From Streptomyces sp. YIM 98790 (lineage in GTDB: Bacteria > Actinomycetota > Actinomycetes > Streptomycetales > Streptomycetaceae), in contig NZ_WTLH01000043.1 of NCBI RefSeq assembly GCF_011421595.1, forward strand, positions 1 through 32,954: a stretch of 32,954 nt of DNA, read 5' to 3'. The first letter of the stretch is position 1, and every line of letters starts with the position of its first letter. The translations under genes were made by a program, and so were the position numbers. Positions 9,715 through 16,803 of the stretch are shown here, one piece after another. The notes beneath the pieces were generated by a model. The model was not told where the DNA came from. It made no database searches and saw nothing but the letters and a program-made list of their open reading frames with translations.

Positions 9715-12248
9715 TGCGCGCCCCGCTTTCCTGGCTGCGGGAGTATGTCGACCTGCCGGCCGAGGCCACCGGCCGTGAGGTCGCGGAGAAGCTGATCGCC
9801 GCCGGCCTGGAGGTCGAGACGGTCGAACGGCTCGGCGCCGGCCTCACCGGCCCGCTGGTGGTCGGCGAGGTGCTGTCGATCGAGGAGCTGACCGGGTTCA
9901 AGAAGCCGATCCGCTACTGCCGGGTGGACGTCGGCAGGGCCGGCGAAGACGGGGGGACCGGTGAGCCGCAGAACATCATCTGCGGCGCCCGCAACTTCGC
10001 CGTCGGCGACAAGGTGGTGGTCGCGCTGCCCGGCGCGGTGCTGCCCGGCGACTTCCGGATCTCCGCCCGCAAGACCTACGGCAGGGTCTCCGAGGGCATG
10101 ATCTGCTCCGCCGCCGAGCTCCGCCTGAGCGACGACCACGCCGGCATCATCGTGCTGCCCCCCGAGTACGAGCCGGGCACCGACGCCGTCGAACTGCTGG
10201 AGGTCGTGGACGAGGTGCTGGACATCGCGGTCACGCCCGACCGCGGCTACTGCCTCTCGCTGCGCGGCATCGCCCGCGAGACCGCCACCGCCTACGGCCT
10301 GCCGCTGCGCGACCCGGCCCTGCTGGACGTCCCCGCGGCCAACGACGAGGGCTACCCGGTCACCGTCGGCGACCCGGCCGCCTGCGACCGCTTCACCGCC
10401 CGCACGGTCAGCGGCCTGCGGCCCGAGGCCCGCACCCCGATCTGGATGCAGCGCCGCCTGGAGAAGGCCGGCATGCGCGCGGTCTCGCTGCCGGTGGACA
10501 TCACCAACTACGTGATGCTGGAACTGGGCAGCCCGCTGCACGCCTACGACCGCGCCCGGCTGGAGGGGCCGATCGGCGTGCGCCGCGCCGAACCCGGGGA
10601 GAAGCTCACCACCCTGGACGGCGTGCAGCGCGCGCTGCATCCGGAGGACCTGCTGATCACCGACGACAGCGGCCCGATCGGCCTGGCCGGGGTGATGGGC
10701 GGCGCCCACAGCGAGGTGCGGGACCCGGAGCAGGACCCGGAGACGGGGGAGTGGCGGGGCACCACCGAGGTGGTGATCGAGGCCGCGCACTTCGACGCGG
10801 TCACCATCGCCCGCACCGCCCGCCGGCACGGGCTGAGCAGCGAGGCGGCCCGGCGCTGGGAGCGCGGCGTGGACCCGGAGGCCGCCGCGGCCGCCGCGCA
10901 GCGCTGCGTCGACCTGCTGGTGCTGCTCGGCGGCGGCACCGCGGGACCGGGCGTCACCTCTGTCAGCGCTCCGGCCGAGCCGGTCACCATCACCCTCCCG
11001 GCCGACCACCCGGACAAGGTGGCGGGCGTGCACTACGGACGGGAGGCCGTGGTGCGGGACCTGCAGGAGGTGGGCTGCGACGTGCACGGCACCGATGTGC
11101 TGACCGTCACCCCGCCGAGCTGGCGGCCCGACCTCACCGACCCCAACGACCTGGCCGAGGAGGTCATCCGGCTGGAGGGCTACGCCGCCCTGCCGTCCAC
11201 CCTGCCCCGGCCGCCGGCCGGCCGCGGCCTGACCCGCCGGCAGCGGCTGCACCGCCGGGCCGGCCGGGCCCTGGCCGGCGCCGGATATGTCGAGGCGCTG
11301 AACTACCCGTTCCTCTCGCAGGACGCGCTGGCCCGGCTCGGCATCGGGGAGGGCGACCCGCGCCGCCGCACCGTGCGGCTGGCCAACCCGCTCTCCGACG
11401 AGGAGCCCGAGCTGCGCACCACGCTGCTGCCCGGCCTGCTCGCCGCGCTGCGCCGCAACGACGGGCGCGGCAGCCACGACCTGGCGCTGTTCGAGACCGG
11501 ACTGGTCTTCCGGCCCACCGGCGAGGAGCCGCCGGCCGCCACCCCGCCGGTCACCGTGCGGCCCTCGGACGAGGAGATCGCCGCGCTGGACGCGGCCCTG
11601 CCGCGGCAGCCGCGCCGGGTCGCGGTGGCGCTGGCCGGTGACCGCGAACAGGCCGGCTGGTGGGGCGGGGCCCGCCCGGCCGGCTGGGCGGACGCGGTGG
11701 AGGCGGCCCGGATCGTGGCCCGGGAGGCCGGGGCGGAGATCGAGGTCTCCGCCGACCGGCACGCGCCCTGGCATCCCGGCCGCTGCGCCGCCGTGCACGC
11801 GATGGTGGACGGCGTCCGGACCCTGGTCGGCCACGCGGGTGAACTGCACCCGCGGGTGATCAAGGCACTCGGGCTGCCGGAGCGCACCTGTGCCATGGAG
11901 GTGGACCTGGACCTGCTGGAGCGGGCCGGCGAAGGGCTGGTCCAGGCCCCGCGGATCTCCGCCTTCCCGGTGGCGACCCAGGACGTGGCGCTGGTGGTGG
12001 ACGCGCAGGTGCCGGCGGCCGAGGTCGAGGCGGCGCTGCGGTCCGGCGCGGGCGAGCTGCTGGAATCCCTGCGGCTGTTCGACGTGTACACCGGTGAGCA
12101 GCTCGGTGAGGGCAGGAAGTCGCTGGCCTACGCGCTGCGGTTCCGCGCCCCGGACCGCACGCTGACCGCGGAGGAGACGGGCGCGGCCCGCGACGCGGCG
12201 GTCACCGCGGCCGCGGAACGCACCGGGGCCGAACTGCGCGGCGCATAG
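9714..12248 (+). CDS. pheT: Phenylalanyl-tRNA synthetase beta subunit
   Basis: The 844-residue beta subunit, of normal bacterial length. It has the N-terminal PheT fold ([15 protein letters not shown]), an EMAP-like tRNA-binding OB domain (about 40-155, with [20 protein letters not shown]), the B3/B4 editing domain (about 210-400, which removes mischarged Tyr), the B5 domain (about 415-490), a catalytic-like core and the C-terminal ferredoxin-fold anticodon-binding domain (about 745-843, with [15 protein letters not shown]). Its ATG overlaps the pheS stop. A long perfect hairpin 26 bp downstream ends the transcript. Confidence 0.96.
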
Positions 12249-12274
12249 GCCGGGCGCTGCCGCCGCTCGTCGGC

Positions 12275-12308
12275 GGGGGAGGGCCGGGGCCGCACGGCCC
12301 CGGCCCTC
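12275..12308. terminator. Bidirectional terminator between pheT and the DUF574 gene
   Basis: Perfect 16-bp arms (GGGAGGGCCGGGGCCG at 12275-12290; reverse complement at 12293-12308) with a two-base spacer lie between convergent genes. Confidence 0.8.
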
Positions 12309-12356
12309 CCGCGTGCCTGCCTTCTCCGTGCCCTGCCGCGTCGCGCGCCGGCCGGC

Positions 12357-13199
12357 TCAGGGCTTGCGGCCCACGCCGCCGGCCTGGCCGATGGGCGCGG
12401 GCGGAGCGCCGTACGGGGGCACGTCCGGCCGCCACAGGGTCACCGGCACCACGCCCGGCTCGACCAGTTCCAGGCCCTCGAAGTACCCGGCGATCTCCTC
12501 CATGGTGCGCAGGTGGTACGGGATCGCGCCGCTGGCGTTGTACTCGCGCTGCGCCGCCGCGTAGACCGGATCGGTGTCCACGCCCTCGTTGATGTCCAGG
12601 AAGCTGCCCGAGGGAAGCCCGGCCATCAGCCGCCGCACGATGCCCCGCGCCTCCTCGTAGGCCGGCACATGGCCCAGGATGCCGCTGAGGATCAGCGCCA
12701 CCGGACGGGACAGGTCCAGCAGCTCCCCGGCCGCGGCCAGGATCCGCTCCGGCTCGTGCAGATCCGCCTCGATGTACTCGGTCATTCCCTCGCGGCTGCT
12801 GGTCAGCAGCGCATTGGCGTGCAGCAGCACCAGCGGGTCGTTGTCCACGTAGACGATCCGGGAGTCGGGAGCCGCCCGCTGCGCGATGTGGTGCGTGTTG
12901 TCCGCGGTCGGCAGGCCGGTGCCCACGTCCAGGAACTGGCGGACGCCGGCGTCCCGGGCCAGATAGCCGATGGAGCGGATCAGGAAGTTGCGCGACTCCC
13001 GGGCGATCTCGGTGATCCCGGGGAACGCCGACCGGTAGGCATCGCCGGCCGCCCGGTCCACGTCGTAGTTGTCCGTGCCGCCGAGCCAGTAGTTCCAGAT
13101 CCGCGCGGAGTGCGGCACCGAGGTGTCGATCTTGGAGACGGGAACGCGGGACGCGGAAGGTTCCTGGGCTTCGGGGGGTCCGGGGGATTCGTCGCTCAC
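12357..13199 (-). CDS. DUF574-type SAM-dependent methyltransferase
   Basis: A 280-residue protein of the actinobacterial DUF574 (Methyltransf_19) family, which is expanded in Streptomyces. Diagnostic stretches are IDTSVPHSARIWNYWLGGTDNY near the N-terminus, the SAM-binding FLDVGTGLPTADNTHHIAQ, and ARIVYVDNDPLVLLHA followed by LLSGILGH-like segments. It presumably methylates a small molecule, but substrates are not known for the family. GTG 13199 is preceded by GGAGG at 13207-13211 (seven-base spacing), which fixes the start; an open frame running on into the next gene upstream is ignored. It lies 74 bp downstream of the LigD-type polymerase, with a TAGCAT -10-like box at that gene's stop, so it may have its own promoter. 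Confidence 0.88.
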   Translation of the reverse strand: MSDESPGPPEAQEPSASRVPVSKIDTSVPHSARIWNYWLGGTDNYDVDRAAGDAYRSAFPGITEIARESRNFLIRSIGYLARDAGVRQFLDVGTGLPTADNTHHIAQRAAPDSRIVYVDNDPLVLLHANALLTSSREGMTEYIEADLHEPERILAAAGELLDLSRPVALILSGILGHVPAYEEARGIVRRLMAGLPSGSFLDINEGVDTDPVYAAAQREYNASGAIPYHLRTMEEIAGYFEGLELVEPGVVPVTLWRPDVPPYGAPPAPIGQAGGVGRKP

Positions 13200-13228
13200 G
13201 CGGTCACCTCCGCCGAGACGGTGCTGCT

Positions 13229-13257
13229 GGATTGCCGGGACTGCAGGGATTGCCGGG
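13229..13257. repeat. Pair of 11-bp direct repeats upstream of the DUF574 gene
   Basis: GGATTGCCGGG occurs at 13229-13239 and 13247-13257, an 18-bp period, with a CTGCAG palindrome between. It falls in the expected leader or promoter of the DUF574 gene and may be a regulator site. Confidence 0.4.
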
Positions 13258-13273
13258 TGTGCTGGAGTCGATG

Positions 13274-14164
13274 CTACGCGGGGGGCAGCGGGGCGGCATG
13301 CAGAGGATTGAGCAGCCCGGCCATCGGATCGCCGTGCCGCTCCAGTCGCGCGGGAAGGTCCGGCAGCTCGAAGCGGAGCTGCTCCGGACCGGTGCAGTCG
13401 GCGAGTTCTCCCCAGGTGACCGGCGTGGACACGCCCGGCGTGGCGCGGGCCCGCACGGTGTACGGCGCGGCGGTGGTCTTGGCGGCGGCGTTCTGGCTCC
13501 AGTCGATGAAGACCTTGCCCGCCCGCTCGCGGCGGGCCATCACCGCGGTGGCCTTGCCGTGCAGCTCGCTCTGGGCACTCCTGGCCAGGGCCTTGGCGTA
13601 GGCCGAGACCTTCTCCGAGGGGGCCGGCGGCGCCAGCGGACAGACCAGGTGCAGCCCCTTGGAGCCGGAGGTCTTGGCGAAGGCGGTGAGGCCGTCGGCG
13701 GTCAGCCGGTCGCGGAGCCAGCCGGCCACCCGGCAGCAGTCCGTGATGTCGGCGGGCGCGCCCGGGTCGAGATCGAGGATCAGCCGGTCGGCGGTGGCCG
13801 GGGTGGCGGCCGGCCATTGGTGGATGTGAAACTCCACCACCAGATTGGCCGCCCAGACGAGACTGGGCAGGTCCTGGATCACCACCTGCCGCCCCTCGGA
13901 GGCGCTCCAGCTCGGCACCTCGGCGGTGGCCACCCAGTCGGGCGTGCCCGGCGGCAGGTTCTTGGTGAAGAACATCTGGCCCGCCGGCCCGTCCGGATAG
14001 CGCAGGAAGCTGACCGTGCGGTCGCGCAGATGGGGGAGGAGCACGCCCGCATGGACCGCGTAGTAGTGCAGCAGTTCGCCCTTGGTGGTCCCGGTGTCCG
14101 GATAGATCACCTTGTCCAGGTTGCTGAGTGACAGGCGGCGACCCTCGACCTCGGTGACAGTCAT
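13274..14164 (-). CDS. LigD-type polymerase/primase domain protein (NHEJ)
   Basis: A stand-alone 296-residue archaeo-eukaryotic primase-like polymerase, the same domain as in bacterial DNA ligase D. It adds nucleotides, often ribonucleotides, at double-strand break ends before ligation. Metal-binding Asp131 and Asp133 (LILDLDPG) and Asp221 (VFIDWSQN) are present, as is the SGSKGLHLVCP nucleotide-binding stretch (166-176). No ligase or phosphoesterase domain is attached. The ATG at 14164 is the natural start (MTVTEVEGRRLSLSNLDKV). It is divergent from Ku with only 31 bp between start codons. No gene symbol is given because only the Pol module is present. Confidence 0.9.
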   Translation of the reverse strand: MTVTEVEGRRLSLSNLDKVIYPDTGTTKGELLHYYAVHAGVLLPHLRDRTVSFLRYPDGPAGQMFFTKNLPPGTPDWVATAEVPSWSASEGRQVVIQDLPSLVWAANLVVEFHIHQWPAATPATADRLILDLDPGAPADITDCCRVAGWLRDRLTADGLTAFAKTSGSKGLHLVCPLAPPAPSEKVSAYAKALARSAQSELHGKATAVMARRERAGKVFIDWSQNAAAKTTAAPYTVRARATPGVSTPVTWGELADCTGPEQLRFELPDLPARLERHGDPMAGLLNPLHAAPLPPA

Positions 14165-14195
14165 ACCAAGAAGACTGGCATGAAAGGGGCGAACA

Positions 14196-15305
14196 GTGCG
14201 ATCCATCTGGAAGGGGTCCATCTCCTTCGGCCTGGTGAGCATCCCCATCAAGGTGGTCGGCGCGACCGAGAGCCACAGCGTCTCGTTCCGCCAGCTGCAC
14301 ACCACGGACAACGGCCGCATCCGCTACCGCAAGGTGTGCGAGCTGGAGGACGAGGAGGTGCCGGGCGAGGAGATCGGCAAGGGGTACGAGGCGCCCGACG
14401 GCACGGTCGTCCGGATCACCGACGAGGAGCTGTCCCGCCTGCCGCTGCCCACCGCCAAGGCGGTGGAGATCCTCGGCTTCGTGCCGGTCGACACCATCGA
14501 CCTCATCCAGCTCGACCGCTCCTACTACCTGCAGCCGGACACCGGTGCCGAAAAGCCGTACGTGCTGCTGCGCGAGGCCATGGCCCGCAGCGGCAAGGTG
14601 GCCATCGCCAAGCTGGCCATGCGCGGCCGGGAAACACTGGCCGTGCTCCGCCCGGTGTCGGAGGGCGTCCTCGGCATGCACACCATGCTGTGGCCGGACG
14701 AGATCCGCTCCCCCGAGGCGATCGCTCCGCAGGGCCAGATCAGCGTCCGGGACGCGGAGCTCGATCTCGCGGACACGCTGATGGACACCCTGGGCGAGGT
14801 CGACATGAGCGAGCTGCACGACGAGTACCGGGAAGCGGTGGACGCGCTGATCACCGCCAAGCTGAGCGGTGAGCTGCCCGAACTGCCGGAGGAACGGCCG
14901 GCCGGCGCCAAGGTGATCGACCTGATGTCGGCGCTGGAGGACAGCGTGCGCGCCGCCCGGGAGGCGCGCGGCGCGGGCGAGGGGGCCGAGGCCACGGTCA
15001 CCGCCCTGGCCTCCCGGCGGGGCGGCGAGGAACCCGCGGAGACGGAGGAGGGCGGCCCGCCGCCCGCCCGGGGTAAGGCCGCCGCGAGGAAGACGGCCGG
15101 GAAGAAGACCGCCGCCGGGAAGGGCACGGCCGGGAAGACCGCGGAGAAGAAGACGGCGGGGAAGAAGGCGGCAGGGAAGACCGCGGAGAAGAAGGCGGCA
15201 GGGAAGACCGCGGAGAAAAAGGCGACGGAGAAGCAGGCCGCGGAGAAGCAGGCCACGGAGAAGAAGACCGCGCGGAAGAGGACCGCCCGCAAGCGGGCCT
15301 CCTGA
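14196..15305 (+). CDS. ku: Non-homologous end joining protein Ku
   Basis: A 369-residue bacterial Ku homologue that forms a dimeric ring on DNA ends and recruits LigD. The core (about 1-250) opens with MRSIWKGSISFGLVSIPIKV and contains the conserved RYRKVCELEDEEV and IEILGFV-type segments. The last 79 residues (about 291-369) are almost only Lys, Ala, Thr, Gly and Glu, with recurring KTAEKKAAG and KTAGKK units. Such histone-like tails bind DNA in other actinobacterial Ku proteins. It starts at GTG 14196 after GAAAGGGG. It is divergent from the LigD-type polymerase, consistent with joint repair of breaks. Confidence 0.95.
   Translation: MRSIWKGSISFGLVSIPIKVVGATESHSVSFRQLHTTDNGRIRYRKVCELEDEEVPGEEIGKGYEAPDGTVVRITDEELSRLPLPTAKAVEILGFVPVDTIDLIQLDRSYYLQPDTGAEKPYVLLREAMARSGKVAIAKLAMRGRETLAVLRPVSEGVLGMHTMLWPDEIRSPEAIAPQGQISVRDAELDLADTLMDTLGEVDMSELHDEYREAVDALITAKLSGELPELPEERPAGAKVIDLMSALEDSVRAAREARGAGEGAEATVTALASRRGGEEPAETEEGGPPPARGKAAARKTAGKKTAAGKGTAGKTAEKKTAGKKAAGKTAEKKAAGKTAEKKATEKQAAEKQATEKKTARKRTARKRAS
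15066..15302 (+). repeat. Lys/Ala/Thr-encoding degenerate repeats at the Ku 3' end
   Basis: Units built from GGGAAGACCGCGGAGAAGAA and GGCGGCAGGGAAG variants recur, two of them nearly identical around 15166-15218. They encode the basic Ku tail and probably expand or contract by slippage. Confidence 0.7.
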
Positions 15306-15316
15306 GCGTCGCCGGA

Positions 15317-15334
15317 GGGGCCGGGGGCGGCCCC
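15317..15334. terminator. Hairpin between Ku and the HAD-like gene
   Basis: GGGGCCG/CGGCCCC arms (15317-15323, 15328-15334) with a GGGG loop fill most of the 30-bp gap between two convergent stop codons. Confidence 0.6.
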
Positions 15335-15335
15335 G

Positions 15336-15698
15336 TCACAGACCCTCGGCCGCCAGGTCCGCCATGGTCTGCTCCCAGTCGACGAACCGGATCGCCCGGT
15401 CGTCCACATACGCCATGGCGGCCAGCTTGCGCTGGGTGACCAGCAGCGTGCCGCGACGGTTCCAGAACCGGCGGCGGCTGCCCGGCGCGTCGACCACCGT
15501 CTCGAAGCCCAGGCCGCCCAGCCACTCGGCCGCGGCCGACGGGTCGCGGGAGGTGAACACGAACACGGCGTGCCGCGTCATCAGCTCCCGCAGCGCCTCC
15601 ACCGCGCCGGGCACCGGCGGATCGTAGATCGATCCGTCGTCGTACCCCCGGCTGTAGGTGTGGATCACGCCGTCGAAATCCACCGCGATCGTTCCCAT
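15336..15698 (-). CDS. Small HAD-like protein
   Basis: A 120-residue protein with haloacid-dehalogenase motifs: Asp7-x-Asp9 in AVDFDGVIH (motif I, nucleophile and acid), VFTSRD near 47-52 (motif II), a possible motif III lysine at 91, and VDD at 98-100 (motif IV). HAD proteins usually hydrolyse phosphate esters. This one is short and lacks a clear cap domain, so its substrate cannot be guessed. ATG 15698 has AGGAGGAG just upstream. It follows the dehydrogenase gene on the same strand, but a hairpin in the 102-bp gap suggests separate transcription. Confidence 0.75.
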   Translation of the reverse strand: MGTIAVDFDGVIHTYSRGYDDGSIYDPPVPGAVEALRELMTRHAVFVFTSRDPSAAAEWLGGLGFETVVDAPGSRRRFWNRRGTLLVTQRKLAAMAYVDDRAIRFVDWEQTMADLAAEGL

Positions 15699-15769
15699 TG
15701 CTCCTCCTGGTCTCCGGACGGCGGCACGCCCCGGGCCCGACGACCCGACGATCTCACCCGCCGGGCGCG

Positions 15770-15787
15770 GGCGCTCCGGGGAGCGCC
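15770..15787 (-). terminator. Hairpin downstream of the acyl-CoA dehydrogenase gene
   Basis: GGCGCTC/GAGCGCC arms (15770-15776, 15781-15787) with a four-base loop lie 14 bp beyond the stop of the minus-strand gene at 15801. Confidence 0.5.
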
Positions 15788-15800
15788 GCCATGGTCCCCG

Positions 15801-16661
15801 TCAGGAGTAGGTGTAGAAGCCGGCGCCGGTCTTCCGGCCGAGGCGGCCGGCCGCCACCATGCGCTGCAGCAGCGGGGGAGCGGCGTAGAGCGGCTCCTTG
15901 AACTCCTCGTACATGGAATGCGCCACGGAGACCACGGTGTCCAGGCCGATCAGGTCGGAGAGCTTCAGCGGCCCCATCGGATGGGCGCAGCCCAGCTCCA
16001 TGCCGTTGTCGATGTCCTCCCGGCTGGCCGCTCCGGACTCGAACATCCGGATGGCGGAGAGCAGGTAGGGGATCAGCAGCGCGTTGACCACGAAGCCGGA
16101 ACGGTCCTGGGCGCGGATGGGGTGCTTGGCCAGCACCTTGGTGACCAGGGCCTCGGTGCGCTCGATGGTGTCCTGGGAGGTGGTGAGGGCCGGGATCAGC
16201 TCGACCAGCCGCTGCACCTGGGCGGGGTTGAAGAAGTGGATGCCGATCACCCGGTCGGGGCGGGAGGTGGCGACCGCCAGCTTGACCAGCGGGATGGAGG
16301 AGGTGTTGGACGCCAGGATGGCGTCCGGACGGGTCACCACCTGATCCAGGACCTGGAAGATTTCCGTCTTGACCTGCTCGTTCTCCACCACCGCCTCGAT
16401 CACCAGATCGCGGTCGGCGAATTCGCCCAGATCGGTGGTGAAGCCGATCCGGGCCTCGGCGGCGGCCCGCTCCTCCTCGGTGATCTTGCCGCGCTGCGCC
16501 GCCTTGGCCAGGGAGCTGAACAGCCGGGTGCGTCCCAGCTCCACGGCCTCGCCGGTGGTCTCGGCGACCCGTACGTCCAGCCCGGAACGGGCGCAGACCT
16601 CGGCGATCCCCGCGCCCATCTGTCCGGCGCCCACTACCCCCACGCGTTCGATGTCGGTCAC
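15801..16661 (-). CDS. 3-hydroxybutyryl-CoA dehydrogenase
   Basis: A 286-residue monofunctional 3-hydroxyacyl-CoA dehydrogenase, which interconverts acetoacetyl-CoA and 3-hydroxybutyryl-CoA with NAD(P)H. It serves fatty acid oxidation or butyryl-CoA and PHB-type supply. The Rossmann motif GVVGAGQMGAG is at residues 8-18. The catalytic residues are His142 in IHFFNPA, Glu154, Ser121 in SNTSS and Asn193 in GFVVNALL. The C-terminal dimerisation domain ends RLGRKTGAGFYTYS. The GTG start at 16661 has AAAGGG upstream. It is a single-gene unit between the GH74 terminator and its own hairpin. Confidence 0.93.
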   Translation of the reverse strand: MTDIERVGVVGAGQMGAGIAEVCARSGLDVRVAETTGEAVELGRTRLFSSLAKAAQRGKITEEERAAAEARIGFTTDLGEFADRDLVIEAVVENEQVKTEIFQVLDQVVTRPDAILASNTSSIPLVKLAVATSRPDRVIGIHFFNPAQVQRLVELIPALTTSQDTIERTEALVTKVLAKHPIRAQDRSGFVVNALLIPYLLSAIRMFESGAASREDIDNGMELGCAHPMGPLKLSDLIGLDTVVSVAHSMYEEFKEPLYAAPPLLQRMVAAGRLGRKTGAGFYTYS

Positions 16662-16737
16662 ACCGAGCCCTTTCGCCCTGTCCGGTCACTGCGGAACTGC
16701 TTGGACGTCCGACGTTACCCCCGGCCGGAGACGGCAC

Positions 16738-16769
16738 CGCCGCCCGGGGCGGGAAGCCACCGGGCGGCG
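16738..16769 (-). terminator. Terminator of the GH74 gene
   Basis: Perfect 10-bp arms CGCCGCCCGG (16738-16747) and CCGGGCGGCG (16760-16769) with a 12-base loop lie 34 bp past the GH74 stop. Confidence 0.65.
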
Positions 16770-16803
16770 GGCCTGGGACGGTGCGCGGCTGCCGGCCGGC
16801 GGA

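Noticed and set aside
13200..14819. N-terminal extension of the DUF574 frame through the LigD-type polymerase and Ku
   Set aside because: The frame is open by chance; the SD at 13207-13211 and family start define GTG 13199.
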